DNA from: Sinohyriopsis cumingii
Taxonomy: Eukaryota; Mollusca; Bivalvia; Unionida; Unionidae
DNA: 64,000 bases
Direction: 5' to 3'
Assembly: GCA_028554795.2 (NCBI GenBank)
Contig: CM068827.1
Location: 71,149,809 to 71,213,808, forward strand
The position numbers were made by a program, and so were the translations under genes. The notes under the pieces are model-generated. The model was given only the letters and a program-made list of their open reading frames with translations. It was not told the DNA's origin and did no database searches. Positions 1-10,461 of this stretch are shown one piece after another. Each line of letters starts with the position of its first letter. Position 1 is the first letter of the stretch.

Positions 1-770
1 TTCTTAATGCTTATTTACAACGACTGTGTTCAGAATAAAAGCTCGCTGAAGTCAATTTAATTTAACTTGGTTTGCCTACTTTATATGATGTGATTTTATT
101 TCTCCTCCGAGGATTCTTGAACTAGACACATAAGTATGTTGCTCTTAACTTCACGCTGTCACTTACAGCTTTAGCCATGTAACATATCTGCATATGGTTT
201 CTTGTGGGTTCATGAATAATCACTGCGGAAAAATCAGTTTGCTTAGATGACCTTTGTGTCAGGTAACGGTGTCTTACATGTAACTCTATAGACACAATGT
301 AAATTCGTTTGAATTACTGTTATAAGTAATACTTTAAAGGTGATTTGTTACAAATGTACAGTCAAGTAGCCATTTTTAAACCTCTTTTTGTTCTTTAGAA
401 GATGTCAGCAGGAAGGTCATTTCTGGGCTCCGTAGTTTTCATAATATTACCATCAACGATACCTCAAAAGATTACACGATCAAAGCATTTTCATTTCGAC
501 ACAAACACTTGAATGTGGAGTATCATCTAAATCTCCTTTATTTATTTAATGCAGGGATTTTGTGGGCAAAATATCGTGGTTACAGTCCTGCGACGTCTTC
601 TGTGGTGTATATATTTGACTGCTGTCGCCAGGCATTATTCCCTTCAATTCGATTAAAATGTTCACTGAGTATATATTTCGCATAAGACTGTCTGATTGTA
701 AATCACCTGCCTACAAGATAGCCAGCGATATATTAAATGACGTAATGACATTCTAGTCTGAATCTTAGTC
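1..770. other. AT-rich non-coding stretch
   Basis: No open frame with family features, no tRNA and no clear repeat was seen here. It lies 3' of the decayed death-domain exon of copy A on the minus strand, so it may hold the old 3' untranslated region. That is inference from position only. Confidence 0.4.
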
Positions 771-774
771 GTCC

Positions 775-1102
775 TTAAAAACCTCTTGACGAATAATTCG
801 TCCTTGTTCTTTAATGCGGATTAATACATCGGCAAGGGACTGCCTACCATTGGCCTTGGTGCACTAATTAGAGTGGACTCGGTTATTGTTATTTAAATTT
901 TTACGCTCATCAGTTACTATGTTTATCCACTTTCCAGGATTGCATAATTTGCTTCATCAGTGTCGGTATTGTCATGTCGGATTCTTTTGATATTTCCGGG
1001 ATCAAGAACCAGTTTAATGCCGAGTTGCTTCCCTTGGGTTCTTGTTAGTGCCCGGCTGAGAACTTCCAAACTTAAAGAACTTAGAACCATGAAAAGGGGC
1101 CC
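775..1102 (-). pseudogene. Death-domain exon of ZU5-UPA-DD paralog, copy A (decayed)
   Basis: Read on the minus strand, a good acceptor (TTTCCTTTTCAG) is followed by a sequence matching the death-domain exon of copy B at 56723-57063. The matching part includes LSRALTRTQGKQLGIKL against LGQALTRTQGKQLGTQL. After about 65 residues the frame is lost near ILESG and several stops follow, although the nucleotides still align with copy B to its C-terminal end (near 780). Death domains are six-helix interaction modules of apoptosis and NF-kB signalling. The second half of this one cannot be translated, so I call the exon a pseudogene. A sequencing error alone would not explain the many later stops. 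Confidence 0.75.
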
Positions 1103-1139
1103 TGAAAAGGAAACGAACATGTACAATACTCATTATCGT

Positions 1140-1345
1140 CTTCCCAGACTTGACACCTTTTGAAGTAGTTTGCTGTCGTGGTACACTCTACTACCGCTAG
1201 ATGCTCATGGTTGTCGATCCTTTTTATCATGCAGAATAAAACACATGGTTTCCTTCTGTCCCTAGATCCAGCGATTTGGTCGAAGACATCTTTGTGACCT
1301 TTTTCGTCTTCATACTGGAGACAGAGACTGCAACATGGCTACCAG
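1140..1345 (-). pseudogene. UPA-domain exon fragment of copy A
   Basis: The minus strand reads RRKPCVLFCMIKRIDN, then EHLAVVECTTT. This matches the middle of the UPA exon of copy B (RKRQCVFFCMMQIVTI, YLAIVECTTT; 58428-58745). The match ends a few dozen bases before the death-domain acceptor of copy A. The rest of this exon and the whole next exon seen in copy B (57597-57817) are therefore missing here, which points to an internal deletion. UPA is the conserved module between ZU5 and the death domain in UNC5, PIDD and ankyrins. Confidence is high for homology and moderate for the deletion. Confidence 0.7.
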
Positions 1346-1816
1346 AAAGAACATAAAAGTTTCATAGAATCCGGTAGCATTGCGTACAGCGTCTATTTGT
1401 TGGTGTATTCTGTTTCTATCTTGGTATTTCAAAGCTTGAAATTCGAATCAAAGGCAGAGTAAAATATGTAAAATACCAGGAGGACGAACAAACATCCCAG
1501 AACAAACCAACCAAGCGGATTTTTAAATTTTTTTTTTGTCTTGGTAGATAACACATGTTTTACAAAAATGCCTTAAAAGCAATGGCGGATGAACTTTCAA
1601 ATAATGACACGCGTATAGTCGTAGAACGTTGTTATGACGAATGTCACGTTGTCGTTTTTTGGTTTTTGGTCTTTGAAAACTTCTTTGAATACCTTACATC
1701 CATCTTTCCACTTCAATACATATATTGCTGATTATGTTGTTTTGGGAATTAAGATTTCTTTTCCATTTGATAAAAACATTTAAATCTCAGAAAAAAGAGA
1801 AAATTACTGTACTTAC

Positions 1817-1958
1817 ATGCTGAAATGTCCCACCTCTAAAAAAAATGTTTCCGCTGTGACGTTTAGGTTTCGTTGAGATGATTTCAAGGGAGTTTTCGTC
1901 TACGAGATTATTCTCATCTGCTGCCACTATGTCAATGTTTTCGCTCTTGACCTTGACT
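1817..1958 (-). pseudogene. ZU5 C-terminal exon of copy A
   Basis: The minus strand matches the copy B exon at 59184-59323: LEIISTKPKRHSGNI against LEIIPTKPKYDNGNI. Both end at the same donor (AGCAT|GTAAGT). In copy A a longer T run shifts the frame just before the end, so the conserved FEVEHFS tail is not read in frame. The acceptor seen in copy B is not conserved either. This would be the last beta strands of a ZU5 domain. It is homologous but probably non-functional. Confidence 0.7.
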
Positions 1959-3160
1959 TTCAGAATATGAGTCAAATATTGAGAGAGGTTTAAAACGAAT
2001 ATATTTATTTAAATGATGCAGATAAAGACCTTAATATTTTTAAGCCAATTGCGATGTATAAAATATTATCCAACTTGAACATATTCTCGGTCTATCAATA
2101 GTAATATCTATATCTTTTACAGTCGTGCTTGCTGTCTGGTGGAACGAACAATTAGGGTTAAGATTTGTTTCGTTGGTATATAATGCATTCTTTCAGGGAA
2201 AAGAACCTTTGCGTCATTGAAATAAATCTGGCATATTACAGTTATTCTAAATACGTCCTGCTTCGAACTCTCGTATTTTACACTCTACGTGAATAATTCG
2301 TAATAAAGTGAGAGCGAACCCTGACCTTGAAACATACGAAATAAAATATCATTTATAAACTAAGATACAGCCAATAAGAGAAGGTTAGACTGGGTTACGC
2401 TTGATGTTACGGGAATTCCATGATGGGTATCATTTTACCATCATGCTGGTGCTGAAATCAAATTATTCTAAGATAAACAATTATTCACTAAGTAGCTTCA
2501 ATGATGTACGACAACCACTTACGTCCATCCATGATCTTGGCAGGTGGCAATGCAAATATTGGATAATCAAGAGATTACTTCGTCACATTTCCTGATAGGA
2601 AAAGCAAAATAAATCGATAAGAGAAGAAAATTAGTTCGAAATCCTCTCTAATCAAATCCATCGTCATCTGCAAACATCAGCAATGCTATAGATGAATATG
2701 CGCTGATAAACATCCAGCAATATGTATCTCATAAACATTTGTTTTGGGAAAGAGGTCTTAGGATACTCTAGATCTACATAACATAATGAAATCTCTCTCT
2801 CTCTCTCGTACTCTCACTTTCTCTCTTTGACCTCATATTAAGAACCGAGGCGAGAAGTCCAAAGTAATACTACTCTGTTACTTTTATTAAATAGGTATAT
2901 ACTAAACCTATCTGCTTTTGATCAATGTCTTAATTGTAATTCGAAAGTCCTAAAATAGTTTCCCGCTTTTAGAAGACTTTTCACATCAAGGAAATTAATA
3001 AAACGGAGCCAGGGACAAGCAGTCTTCGGGATTAATGTGTGGGTGAAATCAGTTGATACCTTCCCCCCCAAAATAAACAAATAATAAAGAAATAGATACA
3101 AGAAATCAGTAGATTATGTTATCTGTTATAATATCATGAAGTTATTTCCATTGCCCTCGC

Positions 3161-3296
3161 CTCTTGGGGAGGTATTTGTATTGTGACCCTATTTGTGGGC
3201 TGTTTTCCGCCGATGGAGACTTGAAACATGTCGGTCAAAAGATCTGGACTTGCAGATTCACATTTGTCAGCTTTCTTACAGACCGATTCCATATAA
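3161..3296 (-). pseudogene. ZU5 middle exon of copy A
   Basis: The minus strand reads LLTDMFQVSIGGKQPTNRVTIQIP and corresponds to the copy B exon at 60892-61050 (LLTDVFHISIEGKQPTKKVTIRIP). The frame is open over the conserved part. The expected donor reads GAG|GCGAGG rather than GAG|GTGAGA as in copy B. It is either a GC-type donor or a lost splice site. Given the state of the neighbouring exons I favour decay. The 5' boundary is uncertain because the acceptor of copy B is not preserved. Confidence 0.65.
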
Positions 3297-3336
3297 TTTC
3301 CGGCGGTGTCAAATTAAAGGACGTTGTACACTCTCT

Positions 3337-3428
3337 GTATGTATGTATGTATGTATGTATGTATGTATGTATGTATGTATGTATGTGTGTGTGTGCGTGC
3401 GTGCGTGCGTGCGTGTGTGTGTGTGTGA
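3337..3428. repeat. Compound microsatellite (GTAT)n then (GT/GC)n
   Basis: A run of about a dozen GTAT units passes into GTGTGTGC and GT units. It lies next to the A-copy ZU5 middle exon. Open frames through it only reflect the repeat and are not genes. Confidence 0.95.
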
Positions 3429-4254
3429 TAAACAACTGAATTTTGTATAGCTTGGCATGCATTTAGTTATTAACCAGTTTGCTTGTTCAAATTTAAATAA
3501 ACATGTAAAGTTTGATTTCAAAAGCATCAACACAATAGGACCAGTCATTTGAAAATTAGATAACTGGGTCAGCAGGAAAGTACATCACGTTTTGGCAGCC
3601 ATTTTTAAATACACCACAGTGAGTTTTGTTTGTAGAAAGTGGCAACAGCAAGAGATCCCCCCGCCCATCTCCACACAGCAGATTGTTTGAGGAGAAATAT
3701 CCAGTGAAGAATGAAAATTCATATCGATATTGTCAGGAAAACAAACATATTCTAAAAATCGATTTTTTCTAAAATTCTAACCATGTGTTCTCACAACGGT
3801 GAAAACCTGCAGACTTGACAATCTCTCGAATATTTTATTCTGTGATCATTCTCTTTCTCTCTCTCAAAAGGTTATGAAGTGGTGTTATGCTGCAAAATGG
3901 CTATGCGGTACTTATTTTTTGGATGGTAAAAGGAAAAAATTCACGTTGATACTAAATTCACACCTGGGTATGATTCATTTCTGAACAGCTACTACTAAAG
4001 GCCTTTACTTTGTCAATAAAGACATTTGTCGTGTTTTGCAACTGATCTGAATTACAATTCTGTGTATTTATAAAACTCCAAACATTTGGCTTGTCTTGTC
4101 AAAGGAAATAATATCTTTTTTGCTGTTTTATATTCTCCCAATAGCAGAAGAGAATTAGGATCGATGCCGAAGAATTAGTTACACGCCGAGACCCCATTAT
4201 AAAAGGGATCAGGTATTATCTGGGTATAATTCTAACTTCAACTAACGTCAAGGA

Positions 4255-4400
4255 TGGCCCCGGGTGGCTGAGTATTCTAAAGCACTAGAAGTGTTATATT
4301 CTGAGAACTTGTTTGATACCGAAATATAACTCAGTTCCGGGAATTAAGTTCACACTACCTGATCAGTCATTAGTAGTTGTGTGAAGTATGCCCTTTTCTG
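4255..4400 (+). repeat. Old SINE-like fragment with tRNA-type A box
   Basis: The motif GTGGCTGAGT resembles a pol III A box, and TTTGATACC further on resembles a weak B box. The downstream part (ACTCAGTTCCGGGAATT) reads like a SINE body. There is no second copy in the window to confirm it. Confidence 0.3.
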
Positions 4401-5009
4401 CGAACTGTTTTGGAACTCGTCTTTGAATTATTTTAGCAGACTCCATATATAGACTTTTGACGTTCAACAACAGTTTACATCTAATGAACTGATAATATTT
4501 CTTTACTTTTGTAGTTTCTACGATTTAGTGCCTTTACTTTTGTAATTATAGGCGATGTATTCGCTTAGTTTCCAATTTCTTGTAAAGTGATTTGGCTCTA
4601 GTTCTTTTGAGTACATATGTGTTTGGTTACTGTCCAACGAGAAACTCAAAAACGTTGGTCACAAACTGAAACATATTTTGTGTGCGACCTTCAAGGTTGC
4701 AAGAGTATTTCAGTGAGATTCCAATTACTATGTAGTCTCAGTTGTTATAATATGTATGCCACAGACAATATGTTTCCCCCTTTTTATCTCAGTTTTAGTG
4801 TCACCACACTGGATACCAAGAAAAACGACAAGAAGGTAGAAGACTAAGACTATGATGAAGAAAATGGAGGAGGAGGGAAAATGAGGAAGAAAGAAAAATA
4901 ACGTCGCATTTGTCTTTAACATCATCGTAGGCATCGTTACAACATGCAATTTCGCGCTGTCAACATCATCATCATCGTCGTCATCATCATCAATACCCCA
5001 TTATCTTAC

Positions 5010-5187
5010 ATTCATTGTTAGTTTTGTCTTCAGATGGTATGCCAAGGATGAAATCTTCATCTAGTTTGGACTGGATACTTGACCCCTCAGAGCCAATAAT
5101 GCATTCCTCCTTTTTTGGACGCGACATGACCACAAATACGTTGCTAGGACCGGGATTCATGTCAAGTTGTATCGGGCACTAGGCAAT
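5010..5187 (-). pseudogene. ZU5 N-terminal exon of copy A
   Basis: The minus strand reads CPIQLDMNPG, then GSSIQSKLDEDFILGIP. It aligns with the copy B exon at 62651-62842 (CPLQLDMNPG, GSSIHSKMDENFIIDIP). The first codons after the conserved acceptor TGCTAG contain an in-frame TAG where copy B has TAC, and the donor is offset by one base. Purine-rich intron sequence 3' of the exon and an (AAT)n tract 5' of it are shared with copy B, so this is a segmental duplicate and not a retrocopy. Confidence 0.7.
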
Positions 5188-5196
5188 CTAGCAGGT

Positions 5197-5198
5197 TC

Positions 5199-5228
<30 letters not shown>
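5197..5228. repeat. (AAT)n microsatellite
   Basis: About ten AAT units sit just upstream (minus sense) of the copy A ZU5 exon. The equivalent position of copy B has a longer (AAT)n tract at 62857. Confidence 0.95.
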
Positions 5229-5229
<1 letters not shown>

Positions 5230-5540
5230 GCGGCACAACGGCATGTTGAGAAGGAAAGGAACTGACATGACTTTTCACTCTTACATTATCATTTTGCTTT
5301 GAATGTTAAAGACTTACCTTTAAGACTAAGTCAAATAATCATGAAAACATGCAACCATAACTGATTTACTACAGATATTTATTGATGAGACTTCAAAACA
5401 GAAGTCTTGCCAGTTTAACTAGCTTGTTTAATAGTATTTGAAGTTGGTATATCGCTTAATTTTATGAATGCAATACGATAAGGTGGTTGACACCACCAGC
5501 GAGAAATATTGCATTGTATTGTAGAAAAGAAATCTATCTT

Positions 5541-5790
5541 ATTGGGTGACCACATATGGCAGAGTGGTCTGAGTCGCTCGCCTTAACAGATTACACACAT
5601 CTCACTTCTGTCTGCCTGAGTTAGAGACTCGGGCCGACCAACGTGGGTGTGTGAGAAAGCTTGCCGTAGGTTCCGGTGGGTAGGTGGTTCTTCCCGGGAT
5701 CTTCATTCTTGTTCCACCAAATATACTTGCCGACATCTATAGTCCATCCTGTGCCAAAAAATGGCGTTAAACCTCACAAAATCAAACTTT
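5541..5790 (+). repeat. tRNA-headed SINE-like element
   Basis: TGGCAGAGTGGT matches the pol III A-box consensus. A conserved-looking GC-rich body follows (TTCCGGTGGGTAGGTGGTTC), ending in a GGCGTTAAACC segment and an A-rich tail. The B box is weak. This is inferred from architecture only, as no second copy is present in the window. Confidence 0.45.
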
Positions 5791-5830
5791 TGTATTGATC
5801 GAGATCAAATGAAATACCATGAGTCTGCAT

Positions 5831-5952
5831 ACAGGTTGTTTTTGACTTCAACCCTTATAAATGAAGCTGCGAACAGGTCGTTATTGACTTCAACCATTAT
5901 AAATGAGGCTGCCAACAGGTTGTTATTGACTTCAACCCTTATAAATGAGGAA
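5831..5952. repeat. Three tandem copies of a 42-bp unit
   Basis: The core TTGACTTCAACCCTTATAAA recurs every 42 bases, three times, with few differences. The unit length is a multiple of three, so it stays open in a short plus-strand frame. I see no other sign of coding. Confidence 0.85.
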
Positions 5953-5959
5953 ATAAATT

Positions 5960-8300
5960 AACCTTTGATAAACTCTACAGGCCAACCAGAAGAACATTCG
6001 TATAAAGTTTGACGCAGTCCATTGCTTATTACGGTATATAGTTTTGATCTCCGTGAACTAGTTTGACTCATAGCACAATACATTTGTATATGCTATTCTA
6101 CTTTTACTTGACAATGCACTTATAGACTGAAATCTTGGGATCTAATGACGATAAAAAACGTAATTGACTTAAGTTGGGGAATACTATGCTGTGTGCAGTG
6201 AAGGTAATTTTACTATCTGGCTTAAGAATAGAGAATTAAGTAAATTGTTATCTTTGCTTGTGGGAGTATTCACTGATAGTGGTTGTATATTTTCATGAGA
6301 GTAAAATAACAAAAAATAATTTCATTGTTTGTTTAAAAAAATGAAGTGACAATTATGGTTGCTTTGACTTATAAGAATACAGAAAAAAAATTGTTCTTTT
6401 GGAGCAAGGCAATATACGATGCATGATTACATCAGTTACTCATAGAGTTGCTTCTTAATCTGTGAGTGGTAATTTGCAATAATCACATTAGGAGTAAAAA
6501 CAGACATGAGATATTTTAATATAAACGTTAACCTACGATGGTTTATTCCATTTGAAATTAGGGATTAAAGAGTAGTATTGTATATTGATTGAACAAGTAA
6601 TTTAAGTATAAGGAAAGTTATGTATATTTAATTTATATTGTGTGCTTGACCCTTGTCCTTAACTGAAGGTACAGTTTTGGCCTATCAAAGTTTGGTATGT
6701 TTTTGGAAGATAACTTGTTGACAATGTTTTATAATTTTCCATTAGTTTTTCAGAAAATATTATTGCAACATAGGTCAAGTGAGGATATATATCAAAAAGT
6801 TTTCTGTAAAAAATAAGGTCTTCATTCTGTCTGTGGAATTATTTATTGTTGCGTCCAGACGTAGTTATTAATATTTATTAAAGTAATTCATTGGAATTAC
6901 AAAGTGTTCATTAATTTTATTATTAAAGATTATTTAGGATTTAATTCACAATACTGTAAGTTCCTCTGAACATTTCACTTAGTTTTCAAGGTAAGATAAA
7001 GTGTTTGTTAATTTTACTAAAATTGCTGGTTTCACTTCTTTCTGTTACATTAAGATCTAGCGTCGTAACAGAAAATAGTATCTGTTTCTAAAGATTTTTT
7101 AAAAATATAATAAAGTGGCATTTGTTGATAATGTATTTCAGTGCCTAATTTAAATCCCTTATTTGATCGAAATAAGTATTTCTATGTTTGTGACTATGGC
7201 CCAGAGTTGCGATTTTGACATACGTTTGGGAGTTTTTGAAATATAGGAATTGATAGTAACTATATATGAAATTAATATTGTTTTCATTTTTTTAAATCTG
7301 AAGTGTAGGCCTTATGTTGAATTGTGCGGTTGATCTAAACTGAAATTATATATCCATGAAAAATGAAAACTTGATTGCAAATTAATGAAAAAGACATACA
7401 AAGCACATATCCAGATCAGAGATAAATTGAACACTTGCATCTCCCTGTTTCTCTATTTTTTTCAAATTCTTTCGTCGCACCGCCTTTATACTTCATAAAC
7501 ATTTCCTCTTAGTGAGAAATCTTAACATTTAATTGAATCTTTACGTCGAGTTTCACGTTGTAAAAACTATCACTCACTCGAATATGAAAGATGTCGCTGA
7601 TCATCTTGTCCGCCTTTGTGTGTGTGTGTGTGTGTGTGTGTTTGATTTGGATTTTTAACGTAGCTTCAACAACGTTTCCGTCATATAACTACGATGTTTG
7701 CAGTGTGGCAGTCCGCCTTTTCCAGTGGAAATTTAATGGAACTGTTCTCTGTATTTTCCCGCCTACAGTATAACAAGAACGGTAGTTCCACCATCGAGCT
7801 CAGTTTAGAAATAATAACCCCAACCCGTGACAAGAGGAGAGGTAGTATTGCTGTTGTGGGACGAATCTGGTTTCCATCGGCAAATATGTACCTGCAAGTA
7901 GAATCACGTCAGTCAAAATCAAAGAATGCCGAATATTAATTAAGAGTTGAATGTTATTTTTCCTGAGTTTATCGTGGTATAAACTGTCAGTTGCCGAATC
8001 ACATTGCAAATAAGGCCTGAAGGTATCCCGTTTCAATAAAACTATTGATCCTTCAATCCACAGCTTCAAAATTCAAACCTTTAATGACTTAACAGTGACC
8101 ACACTTTTTATATGTCGCTCAGACATATTAGTTATAAAAAAATTTGTAGGGCATCTACAACGTACACTATGTACTAGAATTTTTACGATTGTTAGGACGT
8201 AGGAAAATTGTACAACTTGTTTTGATTTGACCCAATTGTACAGGTGGCTAACACATTATTGGCATTTTTTTGTCCATTAGTACATCTAGACTAATTTTGA
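5960..8300. other. Non-coding AT-rich stretch
   Basis: No supported gene. It contains a (GT)n tract at 7614-7641. Around 6180-6310 it shows weak resemblance (GGCTTAAGAATAGAGAATTA, GTGGTTGTAT) to 63555-63640, which suggests that the segmental duplication of copies A and B extends past their ZU5 exons. Confidence 0.4.
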
Positions 8301-8309
8301 CTAAGTACG

Positions 8310-8775
8310 GGCTGGCGTTCTTGGGAGTGCACGACGTCCATGGCTGGCTTGCCGAGTTCCTTGTACTCTTGCCTCTCTCGGACATCGTATAACGGCGGAC
8401 ATGTGGAACAATTTCCACCCACCTAAAGCTAGGTGCCCCGATGTGACGTCATCGTTGTGACCAATCGCAACGTTCGTTACATACTGCTTGGGTCGACACC
8501 TAGTAGAGTCAATAACTCGTTAACAATAGTGTGTGTTGGGCCCATTCCCACTCACGAAAGCCATTCATTCAGGTCGTTAGAGACATATAGTCCTACGAAC
8601 TGACGGCTAAATTAGCAGTACTCCTTGAGCACATAAACGCCTGGGAGATGTGGCCCTAATTCCTATCCCCAGGAACATTTTGCATCCCGCTGTGCGGGAA
8701 TAAACCCGTCACAGATGCCCTTTTTGGGCCATGCGACGTAAATCCAAGTAATCAATCAATCAATCAATCAACTTA
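8310..8775 (+). repeat. Interspersed repeat with (ATCA)n tail, SINE-like
   Basis: A block that is GC-richer than its surroundings ends in GCGACGTAAATC and five ATCA units. A short simple-repeat tail after a GC-richer body is typical of SINEs. Length is about 450 bases. The head is not clearly tRNA-like. It ends about 170 bp left of Polinton 1. Confidence 0.4.
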
Positions 8776-8939
8776 AAACTCTTTTAATTGCAATTCTTTA
8801 TAATTTATTTATTTTTTATTGTTATTCTTTTATACAAAAAACAAACAAAACATACTTATTATCAGTTTTAGAGCTTTTTTTAGTTTACGAATTCTTGTTG
8901 ATGGAGTTTGCTACTTAGCTATTTATAGAACAGGGGATT

Positions 8940-8944
8940 ATCCG
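8940..8944. repeat. Target site duplication, left copy (ATCCG)
   Basis: ATCCG directly precedes the left terminal repeat and recurs directly after the right one. Counting the preceding T, which is also the last base of the right repeat, gives six bases (TATCCG). Six is the size known for Polintons. Confidence 0.8.
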
Positions 8945-9185
8945 AGCAGCAGAGGGGGCGAATCCGACATTTTGTCCAATCGTTATTTTGCTTAATTATT
9001 ACTTTCTGCAACTCAACGATCTAGTGTCGTCAGCGCCCGGTAAAAAAGAAAACGACGTCGTCGTTGGGGGATCGTCCAAACGTCATTTGGTTTAATTAAC
9101 ACCTTCTGCGCGCCGATCCCCAGCGTCGTCAGCGTCCGGTAAACACATCGACGACCGCGTCGATGTCATCGCCCCCTCTGCTGCT
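8945..9185 (+). repeat. Polinton 1 left terminal inverted repeat (241 bp)
   Basis: It matches the reverse complement of 24340-24580 over its full length with about three differences. It begins AGCAGCAGAGGGGGCGA and ends with the complement, TCGCCCCCTCTGCTGCT, so each terminal repeat is itself framed by a 17-bp inverted repeat. Two diverged direct repeats of about 71 bp start at 8974 and 9074. Confidence 0.97.
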
Positions 9186-9217
9186 AAGGGGCTATTTACA
9201 ATGAAAATTATTTACAA

Positions 9218-9892
9218 CTAACCGAATATTTGGTCAAGTCCGATACGATATCGTGTCCGAGGATCATGTAAATTTATTGTTACGAATCCATGTGGGGTCG
9301 ACTGAGCATGACTAAAAAAGTTTCGAAAAACATTAAAGTCCATGTCACCGCCGCACCATGTCTGCCAAATATTTCGTAGCGTGTGTGTATCAACGCCGTT
9401 GAATACGGCAAGAATATTACAGTTGTCTCTGATTACTTTTGGAATCTGAGTGTATCGTTGAGTGACATATATCACGTCAGTGTTTTTATGCCTGCCTCTG
9501 GAAAATATCCTAGCTGGGTTTTTTTGATTGTCTAACATAACATCGTCGTACACGACTAGATTGTTAACGTCGCCATCAATATCATCGATACCTGGTGCAT
9601 CATTGATATCTGTAATAAACTCAATAACATTTTTTTTAGCGATCGCTGATGCATTCTCGTTGAAATCTTTCAACACCTCGTAGCATCGTTGATCATCTAC
9701 GCTAGGAGCAACCAAATACAACTTATCCCACTTCATCCATCTCATTATTAAATTGAGTAACAATTGCGTCTTGCCGGATCCAGATGGTCCGATGATAATC
9801 ATCCGGATCGAGTTTGGTAACGCTGCAACATGCTTAACTGGTTCTCTTGTTTTAGTTGCCGAAAAATCAATTATACTCATATCTTTATACAT
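9218..9892 (-). CDS. Polinton 1 packaging ATPase (FtsK/HerA, A32-like)
   Basis: This is a 224-residue P-loop ATPase thought to pump DNA into the capsid. Walker A is GPSGSGKT at residues 35-42, and Walker B is LVVYDD near 112-117. A polar sensor-type segment, YVTQR, lies near 142-146. Length fits Polinton ATPases. The ATG at 9892 is used; a second ATG four codons in (MSIIDF) would also serve. It diverges from the zinc-ribbon gene with only five bases between start codons, so their promoters must overlap coding DNA. The frame is open throughout. The same family is recognisable in the old remnant at 46.9-47.5 kb. Confidence 0.93.
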   Translation of the reverse strand: MYKDMSIIDFSATKTREPVKHVAALPNSIRMIIIGPSGSGKTQLLLNLIMRWMKWDKLYLVAPSVDDQRCYEVLKDFNENASAIAKKNVIEFITDINDAPGIDDIDGDVNNLVVYDDVMLDNQKNPARIFSRGRHKNTDVIYVTQRYTQIPKVIRDNCNILAVFNGVDTHTLRNIWQTWCGGDMDFNVFRNFFSHAQSTPHGFVTINLHDPRTRYRIGLDQIFG

Positions 9893-9897
9893 AAATT

Positions 9898-10436
9898 ATG
9901 GATCTATATTGTGTGAAGTGTAGAGTACGTACTGGCACAAATGATATGACAACCGCTACAACAAGAAATAACAGATCGGCGCTTACTGGCAAGTGTGTAC
10001 AATGCGGTACAAAGAAATTTAGATTTATTTCTATTAGACCCGGAGATGTTTTTAAAAAAAGCGAGGAGGTGACATCGCAGCCAAGTTATCAAAACTCCCC
10101 GGAACCCCGTGGGCAAAGTATCCAGGAGAAAAACACCTCCCAGGATATAGCTACTGTGGCCCCTGAACGCGATTAGATATCAGACTCGATGATCAAAATC
10201 AACCCCGGCCCGGTGAGTATCCAATAAACGCTATCGATAAGGCGTGTCATGCTCATGATGTTGCTTACAAAAGTAGCGATCTGCAACAGCGTCATATCGC
10301 GGACGTAAAATTAATTCACGCGTTAAATGCTATTCCTGATAAATCCGTCAAAGAAAAATTGGCCTCATGGTTGGTAAAATCGGCTATGAAAGGTAAATTA
10401 ATAATTGGAAGCGGAGCTTCTCGCGCTGGTAATTGA
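9898..10436 (+). pseudogene. Polinton 1 zinc ribbon (DUF5679-like) with PLA2-like region
   Basis: The N-terminal part reads YCVKCR, then GKCVQCGTKKFRF, a CxxC...CxxC ribbon like DUF5679 of Polintons and adintoviruses. The distal part shows DKACHAHDVAYKS followed by a helical stretch. This resembles the HD-containing phospholipase A2-like domain known from parvovirus VP1 and several Polintons, which is thought to help virions leave endosomes. The region looks broken (about one break). It lies between the divergent ATPase and the integrase, the usual place for this gene. Confidence 0.75.
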
Positions 10437-10461
10437 AAACGCTAGCGTTTATAATAACAAC

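Noticed and set aside
3164-3548. Several overlapping frames rich in YVCM or HTHT repeats
   Set aside because: They are translations of the (GTAT)n/(GT)n microsatellite in different frames.
7591-8069. Open frames of 60-90 codons on both strands around a (GT)n tract
   Set aside because: No family features or splice context, and they partly overlap on opposite strands. They are chance or repeat-driven.
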